Source: Henricia sp. BOLD:AAB3569 (Eukaryota > Echinodermata > Asteroidea > Spinulosida > Echinasteridae). From it: 64,000 nucleotides of DNA. Numbering within the stretch: the first letter of the stretch is position 1; every line of letters begins with the position of its first letter. The translations under genes were made by a program, and so were the position numbers. The notes below the pieces were generated by a model, which worked only from the letters and a program-made list of their open reading frames with translations, was not told the DNA's origin and did not search any database. Where the stretch lies: positions 310,001-374,000 of the forward strand of contig JBBELK010000054.1 in the NCBI GenBank assembly GCA_037783545.1. The letters are read 5' to 3'. This document shows, piece by piece, positions 1 through 13,200 of the stretch.

Positions 1-43
1 GTAAAAATAAGGTGCACTAAAAAAAAACCATAATTTCACTCCA

Positions 44-197
44 AATTCCCTCCACATCGCTTTTCCTCAAAGCGACGTGCGTCGCATTTATGCGCGAAAA
101 GCTCTGTGAATCCACCCTCAGGGTGGATTTGCACTGAGCCTTTTTGCCCTTAAATTTGACGCGTGTCACTTTGAGAAAAAGCGGCGTGGAGGGAATT
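44..197. repeat. Palindromic MITE-like hairpin
   Basis: aattccctccacatcgc at the left pairs with gcggcgtggagggaatt at the right, with a shared aaagcgacg/cgtgtcacttt inner stem. Related sequence recurs near 4140-4260 and 14170-14335. Confidence 0.7.
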
Positions 198-387
198 ACC
201 CTATTCTACCCTTTTTCTTTCATTGTCACTCTCAAAATTGTTTTTTATAAAGGTCCATAAAATACATGTACATCATTTGCAGTTAACGTAACAAAAATTT
301 TACTTCACAAGTTGACAAGAAAAACCTGTCTAAAAGTGTTGATAGCAATGGTAACAAACAACCTTTTAAGTTTTGGTTTTTTTTTTC

Positions 388-714
388 GTATACATTGAAC
401 AAAGATTTGAAGGAAATTACCTCCTGAAATCAAGAGATAATGTAATTTTAAGATATACTTCCTACTTGCAAATGTTGCTTTTCTGTAGAAAAATCGCATT
501 TTCTTCTTCAAAAATTGCATTCAGTTAGTGCACAAGATAACCATTCACGCCGTAATTTTGTGCATTACTTTATGCAGTATTCAATGTTATCATTTATTTA
601 TCTCAGAAATGCAACATTTCCGACAGAAGTGCAAGTGGGAAGTATATATCTTAAAATTGTATTATCTGTTGATTCCAGGAGGTAATTTCATTCAAATCTT
701 TGTTCAATGTATAC
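388..714. repeat. Inverted repeat, about 115-bp arms
   Basis: gtatacattgaacaaagatt on the left is mirrored by aatctttgttcaatgtatac on the right. The arms also share a bases-long ggaaattacctcctg / caggaggtaatttc match. The adjacent gttgacaagaaaaacc motif recurs at 5610-5640 (inverted sense) and 30693. Confidence 0.75.
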
Positions 715-1024
715 AGGAAAAAATACCTCATTTTTGTTGGTGTAAAATGGTACCTATAGACACAATAGTCTGAGCTAGTACTTGGACCAGTGAATTTCAC
801 TCTTCAGTGACTTTGTGTTTCTTGGGTTTTTTTTTCACAAGATCTATTAAAATATTTTCAAATCTTAATACGGGTGTTAATTGCGTTTTCATTGACTGCC
901 AGTGTATTTCTGCATCTATGTGGCTCAAATTTCTACAAGGCAGTTTATCAACATGATTCTATAGTTATGTAATGCTGTTGTTCCTGTTTTTAAAAGTTTT
1001 CCAATCATGTAATCTGTCTTTAAG

Positions 1025-1219
1025 ACGATTCGACAAGTGAGGAAGATACTTCAGATGAATGTGATGCAGCACAGCTGACGACTCTACCCAAAATTGTTCC
1101 ATCATCACGTCCCAGACATAGAACCAGACTCCGGCAGCAGAAACGTCGACAAAAGATGACGGATTTCTTAGCACCATTTATGAGAGACAGTGACTCGGAC
1201 AGAGAAGGGGAAACAATAG
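1025..1219 (+). CDS. Exon 1 (first visible): charged linker with PIP-like motif
   Basis: The acceptor is ttaag and the donor is ATAG/gtaaat. It enters with 2 nt of a split codon and leaves in phase 1. It encodes an S/E/D-rich run, then a basic run leading into KRRQKMTDFLAPF, then DSDSDRE. MTDFL flanked by KRR resembles the PCNA-binding core of p21-type PIP boxes but lacks the expected spacing of the leading Q. Low complexity suggests a disordered linker. Confidence 0.75.
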
Positions 1220-4200
1220 GTAAATGTAGGCGTAACCGTTTATAATAAAAAATAATATTAAAAAGGAATGAGTGTTTCATTATGGTTATTAGGTTTAATA
1301 CTCAACTGCTTTCTCAGTATGTGGTCAGAGATAGGGACCACCATCTTTCAACTGCTGTCTTCACGTCTTCATCAGGCAATAGGGTAGACAGTTCTATGAG
1401 GCAAATTGGCTTCAATTAATTGAGCCAGACTTTTTCGCATTTTTACTGAAGCAATAGACCTTTTTCACTAGTGGCCATGGTTGAGGTCGGGTGTTAAAAA
1501 GGAGGATCCAAAAGCATACACAAGACTGTCGCACTAGGACAAATTGTTATAACCCTGTACTCTGTACAAATTTCCAATATACGCTCGCAACCGGGACGGA
1601 CACTTGTGTTACATTTTATTAGGCCGTCCCGGTTACGAGCGCATATTGAAAATTTGTACATGGGGTTTTTAGAAAGCATGTTGTCACACTATTTGTAACC
1701 CTTTTGGGTCTAAGTTATCTCTTCAGAACAACTGAAACTTATTTCTTCTATTTTGAGACCAGACAATTAAAGGTATTTTCTGCAAAATATGGTCTGTGTT
1801 GCCAAAATGCCCCCTTTACCGTGGAAAGACTCTTTTCCGAATTCCGTTGTAGTTGAAGGTGGAGACAGGATCCAGGCTGTTCCTACTCTGACAGAACTGT
1901 GCATACAGAAGGGAATCATTGCGTCTGGTACCCTGCCCCCCGGTCTGAAGCCAGTATTATCACAGCATCATAACAAGGCTAGGCTAGTAACACTGCAGCT
2001 ACGATGGCTCAGCAAGAATTTGACGCTACTCGAGAAACAGATTAAATGGAGTCTAGTTGATACCTTAAAGCCACATGGTGTAAAGGTAAGAGTTGTGCAT
2101 GTGTGTGGTAGAGGTCTTGGGTTCGAATCCAGTTGAGTCCCATGTGAGTCCCATGTTTGGTTGTTTCGTATCAATGGTCGTCAAGCACCATATAAAATAT
2201 TGCATTTGTTACTTTGCTAGAGTTGCGTATCCATGCAACACCGAGAGAAAAATTGGGTTCGTAGAAAAAACCCGAGGGAGTATACGGGGTTATGTGCCTT
2301 ATAACTCAGTTGGTAGAGCATCTGTACTGTGAGTCAGGGGTCTCGGGTTCAAATCCTGATAAGGCCCTTACAATTTTTCTCTCATCCCAAGTTTAGTTGA
2401 TTCATTTCAATGGTGGTTAGGCACCATATCAAAATGAGAAGTCCATATAGTACCATAGCACGTACACATTTTGAAAACCAGACTGCAATCATGTGATTTG
2501 AATCAAAATAAGCAGAGAGAGCTTCGTTTCTATCTTCCATTCAGGAAAAAAATTACTGGTTTTATTATGTTCGGTATAGACCTTTTCCATGGGAGGCCAT
2601 GACTGGGGGCAGTCACATTGTGAATTTTGTCCAGATTTATTTCAGAAAATGGATTTAGTTCTAACCTCACAATCATATAAAATAACTCCCCAAGAAAACA
2701 GGAAATTTGCAATCTCCAATTTGGATGTGGAAGCAAAAAGGTTGGTGTAATCATTGCACTGCTTTATGGAACGGTTTTGTGATATCCTTGAAAATGTACA
2801 AATTGAGTGTGAAATTTCAGAATGGTAATGAGAAAAAACCTGACAAATGGTAATTTTACCTATTGGTAAAAAATAGGTGGTTCAAAAATGTGATCTGGAC
2901 ATGCTCCTTTTATATGAAAACCTGCGCCCCCTTTCATTGTTGTCGGTAGAAAAGCTCTCTTTCTAGTCAAAAATATTCTGTCTCAAGCTATTTGTTTTTT
3001 TTTGGTTTTTTTTAAATCTCGACTGATGCAGTCAACTATATTGAGACGTGATGCCCGATCATTATGGCGTAGTGACTGGTGGGAGAACACAACAGGACGT
3101 ACACATCAGGAGCAGTCACAGTGGATTCTGCCGGCTGGCTGCCAGTCATTTTGTGTAGCGGATTGGAAGATTGCTTGTAAGTTTAATAGCAGAACTATAT
3201 AGCCTTGTGCGTGTTTCACATGAATAGCACCTGGTGTACTGGTGTACTTTCACACAAATACTTAGTATCTGGATGACCAGACTCAATTTTTGTTGCTATG
3301 TAGTGCACACGGCAGGTGTTAAAGGCCCTGTAGATGATCTGTTTTTGAACGATTCTGCGAATAAAACCATTATAAATCAAAAGAAATTTCAGCTTTGTCA
3401 AATGTACCACGTTTAAAAAAAACATGAAAATCCATATGCATTTTCCTGGACTTGCATGGCGGGGTGTTTCAAATATTCGTTACAATCAGTTTGATTGGGT
3501 ACTATGTGGCTTGCGTCATGCACTCTGTGGCGCACATACTGCGTGTGCGCGCGATCCATAAAAATGCATCGCGTTGGAACACGCACACGGAGTACACGGC
3601 GCCCATTCATTTTGGACCGCGTAGATGCGAACCAAAATTAAGTAAATCGTTTGCAAACGATATAAATAATTTCATCTTTACGGATTATTTTCTGGTAAAA
3701 TTATATTATTTTGAGCGAAAACCTTTCATTGGATAGTTGCTATTAATTCAATCTTTACTTTCAGAACGTTTCCCCTGTAAACTCGTCGATTACTTTTTGG
3801 GGTCATATTGCAAATGATCCACTGGGCCTTTAAGTACAGAATGAAAACCGGGTGTACTGTATGAGAGAATGGCATAAAGGAAGGAGACTGTTGATTGCTA
3901 GGCATTGGCGTGCACCACGTAGCAACAACTGTATGAATGTGAAAGCGAAGAATGTGGGGTGCAAGCTATATACCTTTTCCAGGACGCATTCCTGGTACAT
4001 GTCCGCCATAGCTGGGACGCACCTTTTTCCAGTGCATGGACTGTGCGTTTTGCGGCATTGTTAAATCGAACAGCGCACATACATTACGCGCACAATGCTC
4101 TCTTCACGCACACAAATTTACACTGCGCGTGATTGCCACGCGCGTCGCTTTGAGAACAAGCAGTGTGGAAGGAATTTTTAGTGAAAAGATGCACTGAAAA

Positions 4201-7200
4201 TCACTGAATTATGAAAACACTTTCCGTCCAAGCTAATTCTGTGGAAGGAATTTGGCATGAAACAAAGCACCGAAAACCACAGAAATAGTATGGACACAGT
4301 AATGGTGGATATGATAGTTGTTGACGTCACGCGTATGGCACACCAAAGCGGAAATAATTCAACACTATTAATTCTACCATCAATCCTGAAAAACAAGTCT
4401 CAACATGGTATGCCGGTTTCAAACAGTCTATCAACATTTAAAAGTCATGCCAACCTTTTTTTTCTTTTCTTGCTCAACATTTGCGAAAATATGCGTCCAC
4501 ATTTTAAAATATTATTTTCGCTTTGGCGTGCCATAGTATGCACACAGTAATGGCAGATAGCAACCGGTTGTCAAGAAAGTGAAACCCAAGAATAGTCAAG
4601 GTGCATGGCACACTGTGGTGACACAATAAAGTTCCATAATAATTTACAAATGTATTCCATATTAATTTACAAATGTATCTCTGCAGGTCTTGCACATTAC
4701 ATCAACTTGACTCTGCCACAGCAGTATGCAAACTGTAACCATAGTGAAGGGTCTTCTGTATCTGAGGCGGAGCAACGAGGGTTGAGCATTGATCGAGACG
4801 TGCAGCAGGTCAAACGATGCCTCAGGAAGAGGTCTGTATAAAGAATTATTATATAAAATGAAGCTTTTGCGGATACCGTGCATTTCTGATACTGTGCAAC
4901 ACAGAGCCCCAATCAAATGTGCGCGTGCGACATGTATTAAGTGAATTGCGTGTGTGCAACGCGCGCGTGAATACAGTATCAACAAATATTGTACAACAGT
5001 AACAAAAGCGCATGCAGTTGTAAATGTTGCAAATGAACTGAAGTTTTCAACGCCAAACAGACAAAAATCTTGCGAAAATCTTACAAAACAAAGAAGGTAC
5101 ATGTATCAGCTTCGGGTGATATGAGATATACTGCACTCGTCATGAAAATACTGAACTCGCAGAGTTGCCAACCCTCCTGGATTTTGCAACAGATTCTTCG
5201 GAAAATGCCTAATTTTGTGAGTGCTGACATGGATAAAAACCCTCCTGGATTGTCAATTAACATCCTTGGTGTCCTAGATGTCCTCCCCAAAAGTAAAATA
5301 TTTGCAACGATCTGAATAATTTCATCTTCATGGATTATTTTCTGGTAAAGTTCTGTCCTCGGGCGGAAACATTTTATTAGATAGTTGCTACCAATTCAAT
5401 CTTTACTTTGAGGAAGGTTTTTTTAGTCAACTCGTTGATTAACATTTTAGGTCATTGCAAATGATACAGTGGGCCTTAATTTAAATGAATGGTAACAATT
5501 TTTATATTTTTGTTTAAGTGCCTTCAGTTAGCAACTTCTCCCACAAAGGCACCATTTTTTACAGGGAGAATCATATGGTGTTTGTTACCATTGCTGTCAA
5601 CACTTTTAGTAGGGTTTTCTTGTCAACTCATAAAGTAAGGTTTTGGGTCTCTGCAAATGATTTAAAGGAAGGGACAACACTTGCAAAGGGTTGCCTAACT
5701 CTGTACGCTTCATGTAAGTCGCCATCTTTTGCAGTTCGGTGCTTGGACTTGAGAGGGCGCTAGTCAGGACACAACATTTTTATACATACTACATGACATG
5801 TGGGAGTCGGGAAACAAGGCATAAATCTTGACATTATCCATGCAATCGTTGCATGGTTGACGTCATCATCCCTTTCAAAATTTCAAATATGGCGCAGCAC
5901 ATAGTTGCTTTAGTTGTAGAGTTTATCATTAAGATTCTCTGACTCTAATGAAGGTTTATGCACGGGTCAATACATCGGTAATATTTTTGATAAAGTTTGT
6001 CGATAACTTTAAACAAGTGTCCCTTCCTTTAACCATTTGACGCCAGAGGCCAAGTAAACACGCCAAGATTTCCCCATTGGTGTAGCTGAGGACTAGTAAA
6101 CACATTTAGGAGAAATTCGTTTGTTACTGTGTTTGACATCTAAACTCGCGGTAATTTCCGAGAGAAAGGGCCAATAACAAAGCTACATTATAGGGTGTAC
6201 AATGACAGTGCATCAACATACATGTAGTAACAATACTTCACTGTACATGGTTAATGAGTTCAGGTGTTTTCCTTCCTCCATGCTTCAACTAAAAATAAAC
6301 CTGCGCCTAGGTACAGCAATGTTTGAAATAATCCCGGCATTAACTGGTTAATGATAACCATTACTCTTGCAGATATCCCAAGTTGGTGAAGCATTGTTTT
6401 GGCCTGGCTATAGCCTACGTATGGTGGGCACGAGGGAGGTGCACCAGGGCACAAGAGGCTTTCATGAAGGTTGCTAACGCCTACCCTGCTGGTACATATC
6501 TTAAAGACAGTTTTGTTTATTATAAAACACTGGTTTGCGTAGAGAAAACCTGAGGGAGTATAAGTATAACACTGTGCCTTGTAGCGCAGCTAGTAGAGCA
6601 AATGCCTGGTGAGTCAGAGGTCTCGGGTTCGAATCTCGATAAGGCCCGTGTGATTTCTCTATTATCTCTTGTTTGGTATTTTTATTTCAATGGTGATTAT
6701 GCATCATGCCAAATATTGTGTTGGTTCAACTTTGTTACAGTACATTAAGGATGTCTGAATGCAAGGTACTACGTGTAAAAAAACAACCATGTCCTACTTT
6801 TGATCTTAAATAACTTTCTTATTTTCCAACGGATTTAAACCAAAATTTTAGATCATGTAAACAAGGCCTGACAAATTATATTAAGTGAGTTTCATCAGTT
6901 TTGGACGAGAGGGTGAGATTTTAAAAGCAATACGAAAAAAAAACCTAAATTTCAGAATTTTGCCACTTTCGTCTTGGCCTCCTCTAATGTCGATACACTG
7001 CTGGCGACTGATGGAATATGCATGCTGCAACCAAAAGCTTCTGAAGGAATGCAGGATTACCCCTAATGTTATTGCAAACCATCTTGATCAGTTTTCACAA
7101 CTCATCAAAAGGTGTAAATGGACCTCAGACATAGACACTTTTCTTGACAATGGAGGATGCTTAGTCTGAAAGGAGCAAATTCTGACATTTGAAAAGTTCA

Positions 7201-10200
7201 TTTCCAAAAATAAAATCCTTTTAAAGGAATGTTATGTACCTGACGTTTTTCCGTCTTGCCCGTCACAAAATACTTTTCAAAAATTTACTGGGGCATTTAA
7301 CAAGTAAAAGGGATACATTTTTCAATATTCACTTCTGAAGAATTTGAATATTCATTTTTAAATATCATCAGCTTCTCCCAACACTGACAAAAGACAACTA
7401 AAGGTCGGATTGCAATAAAATCGACTTAGCCACTGGTCTAAGACTGATTTTTTTTGTTATAGCCGGCTATCCAACTTGGCCAGTCTCCGCTTAGTCGCTG
7501 GTTTAGCCCATTGCAATAAACCAATCTAAGTATGGCTGTGCCAGTTGAAAAATACGCACATCTTAACGAAAAGTGACGCAGCCGGCTATCCTTGCGTGAT
7601 TTCAACAACAACAAAACACGTTCTCACAAAGCCACTTGATGGCACGTGTGTGGTGCAGTTTTTGCGAAAGTTACCAAATAGCACTAAAAAGGCACTAATG
7701 GGCACAATGTCGATTTTGCGGTGTCCAAAAATTGCCTGCTCACCGCGAGCTTAAATTTTAAGACTGGTCTTACTTTAAGATATCAATATTGCAACTGGGC
7801 TATAATTATAGACCAGTCTAAGTGGATGCCGCATTAGCCGGCTAAAGCGGGCCTCCCACTGTGCGATTTTGGCCACGAATTAGGTACGATTAGCTACGAT
7901 TTGATACGATTGTGTATAGAGTCTACACACAATCGTACCAGATCGTAGCTAATCGTACCTAATTCGGGGTAAAAATCGCACAGTGGGAGGCCCGCTTAAG
8001 CATATAGACCGGTCTTAGACCGCATATTGCAATCTGCCCCAGGTTCCAGGGTGAAGAGGTCTAAGCATTCACTGTTAATCCGAAACGTCCACTGCTAAAA
8101 AGCGCAGGAAAACATTTCACCAGTTTTAGTGTAGACCCAGTACCCTTGGCAACACACAAAGGGTGACGTATTCACTTTCGTACTTTTTTTTGTCTTCTTG
8201 GAACAGATATACAATCGGACACGAAGAAAAGTACACTATGGGCTCGTCACAAGGCCATGGTGCTTGTTGAAATTGCTCACATGCTGACTATGTTCAACCA
8301 GCCGGGTGCTGCTGGACAGTTCTACCGCGAGGCTGTGGAAACGGCTTCGAAGAACGTTCACCCTGATGATGATGTGGCCAAGTTGACTCTGCAGTCGCTT
8401 GTCTTGACTGCTTCAGCATATGACCAAGGGTTGGTTTAAAAAGGGGATGTGTAGGGCAAGAGGAGATTTCTTGTTGTACATGTAAAAGCTGCTTCTCGTA
8501 TGATCCCCTAAAGGAATCTAGGGTCGATTTCACCAAACTCTTCGTACGTTAAGGTCCATAATAAGGCTTGCGATGGATCGTAGGGCCGTGATGAATCGTG
8601 GCTACTATGGGTGCTGCGAAAAAAATTTCACCAAACCTATCGTAAGCATGATGCGTTCGATTATCGATTAGGGATATTTGCATATTTACTCTAAAGCTGT
8701 TTGCTGTGCTGAATTATGTTTTTAATAAAACGGTCATCGGCTACAAGAGTTCAAAAAATATCCGTGTCCGTTCTGCGTAATGCAAGCGCACGCGTTAAAT
8801 TTGGCGAGCAGCTAGCGGGACGCGTACCAATACATTTTGTGCAGTCATCAAGCGTGTGGGCGTTTTTTATTTTCGCGTTTTTAAGTCGCGAGTAGGATGC
8901 GTGTAAAACACGGTAGCATCATTCAAATTTGTATTCCATGGGTACACGTACACGACGTTGTGGCCGACGTGGACAAAGGATGGCTAACTAGCCTGGCCTC
9001 CGTGTTTTTGCATGCAGCAAAAACATCGACACTGAATAGTTTTAAAGCGACACTTTGTCACCTGCTAAAATCGTATGTACAACATTTTAAAATGGTATCT
9101 TTTTTATATCGCTCAGCATAGAATCTATCAAGAGTGGCAATCAGTTTTTTGAGTGGCAATGAGTTCGTTTCGTCTTCCAAAAACAGCAAAAAACCACGAC
9201 CATCGTTGGTCAAAATGTATGCTACGATGACCCATTGCCTCATCGTAGCTTACGGTGCGTTGCCATGGCAGATATACATCGTTACACTCATCGCAAGTTT
9301 CTTGAAATTGATATTAGGATGCAACACAAGTTACGGATCGGTAACCCATCGCATCTCGAGTTACGAAGGATCGTAAACGTTAGTGAAATCGACCCTTGGT
9401 TGCTGAGATTAGCTGACTTAGGCCGTTGCCCTGTTGTCAACTAGGAGGTTGTACAACATGGCCATGAAGTGCAAGAGAACAGGAAGAAATGCTGAGTTTT
9501 AGAGGTGGGAGGAAAACCCCACCACATAAAAGTGTGGGGAGAAACCCACGAAATCAAGCAGGGATTGAGAACCCAATCCACATACAGACCCGGACGGCAT
9601 TCGAACCAGGGCCACAGATAAAGAGGTGGAACGCGAGGAAAGAGCCACTAGCAGAGCTGCTAACCCTCCCGGATTTTGCAACATATTTTAAATCGCTATA
9701 ACAAACGATCGCTATACCAAACATTTTTTGTGGACCCCGACGTGTTTGTTATAGCGTCGTCTTACTGTAGTTGTTTCAGTGACAAGTCAGTCAAATTGGT
9801 GTTATGCATGGGAAACACTTTATCAGTGTGGGACTTGCGGGTGAAATTACTTCTAAAACAACCATTCCAGAATGAAATTTGTGGGTGCACAACACACAAG
9901 ACATTTCATAAACAAGTGAAATAACTGATAATTATTGCTGAGCAGCCCGTTACAGGGAGTGAATTTGAAAATTCATGTTATTTTGAAGCATCCCCTTTTA
10001 TTTTTATAACTTTGATCCCATTCTCACTAGAAATCGCTTCGTTCGACGATGATTCGACGATGTTTCAACGAAGAGATTTCCTGATGTGAACGCACACCTC
10101 TTCATTAGACGATGATTAGAATCGCTTCATTTGATGAGGGAAATAGCTTCATTCGACGAAGAGATCGCTTCCTTTGACGAAGCAAATTTGTAATGTGAAC

Positions 10201-13200
10201 GACTCCCTTTGTTCGACGAAGCGATTTGGCAGGCCTGTTGCACAAGCGCGTTGTGCGTTGAGCGCCTAGCAAGATTTGTTTTTGACGCACCGCTAAAATC
10301 CACACAGCGCGTCTAGACGCTTGAAGCTCAGCGCTTGATGCGAGACGCACATGTACGACCTCCCACGGCTTCATTCGATCTTCATTAGCGGTCACTCTTC
10401 GTTCGATCTTCGTTAAGTGATATGTGAACGCACGCTTCATTAACTACAGATGATTAACTAATCTTCGTCGAACGAAGCAATTTCTCTAGTGTGAACAGGG
10501 TCATTGAGGCCTGCTTTGACGTGCATGTCGCACAACCATTTTGAGTCTCAAAGGGCATCTTTATAGAATATGTTTGTGTTTTTCATAGTGTAATGGGTGG
10601 GCCTTCAGTCACTCAAGCAGCTGGTCTATGGACAGCAGCAGCTAAACAAGCTCAGTCTATCACAAATTGGGAAGATGTTGCTCAGCCTGTCACATATTGG
10701 GTGGAAAAGGGTGACAAAGATGCGGTACGCGCAGCCGTGGAGTCTCTGCTTCACTGCCACGCAGGGCATCTTCCCGGTAAGGATGACTTTTACACTGAGG
10801 CTTTTCACATGTAAAGTAGGTAAATCGGTTCCACTTTGGGAATCGGAATCGCGATTAAAGGGCCCCTTATTTAGGATTTTTATCAATGAAATATATGCTT
10901 TAAAGCCACTCTACTCAGTTAAAATCATAAAAATCCGATTTGGAGCTTGCTTTGGGGGTTAAAACAAAGGTTTTTAGTTTTTATGCTAATGCAAATATGC
11001 ATATTCATGACCAAGGTCACGATGTCACAAGAGGCAAACACAAGAAAATCACATCCAACTGTGTACAAAAGATTCCACTTTTTTCTCAATTTTCCTGAAA
11101 CTTTTGTAATCCATGGCTGTTTGAGTTTGTTTTACATGTTGCCTGCTGTAAGCCATGACAAAACTGGGGGTAGAAACTGCAGCAATTTTCCACAAGTCCA
11201 ACTTGAAGTCTTATGTTTTTTCTTAACTTTTCCCTTCTGTCTTCCTTATGTGATGCACTCAAAACAGCGCCCTCTGTCTGTGATTTATTGCAATGAAATC
11301 TTCAAAGTTGAAAAGGGCCACCTTTTATTGATTTTACATCCAAACGAACAATAGTATGTCTTGCTGAACAACTAATCCGTCATTATGAAGCAAAGCTTAG
11401 GCACAAAGTTGTTTAGCATGTAACAGGCCCTTTAAATTGTTTTTGAGGAATCGATTCCAAGTAGGAATCAATTCCCTTTCATCTCAATTCGATTCCCAGT
11501 GATAGTTTGCCAATAAGCCAGTTGCGTGATAGATTTGCATAAATCCTAGAGTCCTGCCTCTGCGCTATGGCGCTCGCATTATAAGAGAGTCGTGCACCAG
11601 ACTACCAGGCCGTTGGCAACGGGTGGCAAGGGGGTGCACGCTAGAACATGTTAGCTGGCGCGAAAGTCTGTACGGTACCTGGAATACCTCGCACATTACT
11701 CTATGCATTTTGAAGCTGGACCGTCCGAAATTACATGTTGAAATGGCATGTTGAAACATGTGCTCGCCATAAAATTTCGTCAAAATAACGAGTTAGAACG
11801 TCTTGTTTGACTCGAAATGGACGTTAACTTTGAAAGCTGGATCGTTCCCAATCTGTGCATGATAAATTCAAGAAAAGAGTAACGATTTCGGGTTATGAGA
11901 CTGGTTTAAAGTTGCCGATTGAACGTCGAACCTGAACGAAGGGAGACGTATACACAAACTTGACTTGAAATAGGGGAAATAAGATGACATGCAGCTGGTA
12001 AATCTTGCCACAATGTGATAAAATTAATATCGCCGTTGATTGTTTAATATCCATTCGACGGAACTTCGTCAGAAATTGGCGAGTTTTGCTGTTTCAGATC
12101 TCAACGCGACAGCGAGCGACTCTCGTTTAATTTTGCGTACATGACCGGCATATTTTAAATACACCTTCCGAAGCCCAAGTAAAATCGTGAGAAATACATC
12201 AACGTACGCGACTTAATTAAGTGCACGTGGAGATATAAATACCGTACACCCTCGCCACTAATTATTTCTAATATGACATGATATTAAGCCCCCATAAAGT
12301 TTAAATTTGGTTAGGAAACATGGTTTGGTTAGGAAACATGAATTTTGCGTGTGTGGACCGGGAATAATGGAAATGCAAAAATTATGCGATGCCTACTAAA
12401 TATACCAAAATATAAAAGTTCGATCGTATTCCGGTTCGTGTTTGCAAGACAGATTTGTGAAACTGAGTACTGTTTGGAGAAATACTTGTTCGTATTTGTT
12501 TAAAATTTTATTCTAATAGAAGTGTGCTACAGGTGCTGTTTGTCACCCACAAATTAAAGCCTGCCCTTTTTTCCCATCTCAATTTTTAGTGGTGAATTCC
12601 GCGTATTCCGTACGGATATGGACAAACTCTACAACGTATAACACAACAACCGCTTGGTCAAGTTTTTGCAGCCAAAGTATTTCTAAAATCTGTTGCAACT
12701 TGTATGTAGCTAGATAATCATTTTAATTATTAATTGAATTACTTTTGATTTTACCCATTGCTGCGAGACGTCGATCATTTGCGGAAGCAAACAGGCATGA
12801 CTTTTCAAAAAATTCAAATTTTTTTGTATACACGTTTGCCACTAATTCTTCATGCCGAACGTTTAAATTTGGAAGAATTAATGGCGAGGGTGTACGGTAT
12901 TTATAATTTTATATCTCCACTTGATTAAGTCGCGTACGTTGATGCATTTCTCGCGATTTTATTTGGGCTTCGGAAGGTGTATTTGAAATATGCCGGTCAT
13001 GTACGCAAAACGAGAGTCACTCGCTGTTATGTTGAACGCCCGTTTTGGAACAGTATAAAACTCGCAAATTTCTGACGATGTTCCGTCAAATGCATGGATA
13101 AACAATCAACGGCGATATTAATATTATCATATTGTGGCAAGATTTACAATCTGCATGTCATCTTATTTCCCCTATTTCAAGTCAAGTTTGCTGTATAGTG

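Noticed and set aside
1340..1400. Second hammerhead motif (tcatcag at 1361-1367)
   Set aside because: ctgatga is present on the minus strand, but no stem II plus GAAA arrangement folds properly.
2296..2365. tRNA gene
   Set aside because: Acceptor and T stems pair, but the anticodon stem does not, and the same head, tRNA-like part and tail recur at 6535-6715. It is a SINE.
6568..6645. Second tRNA gene
   Set aside because: Same SINE family; anticodon arm degenerate.
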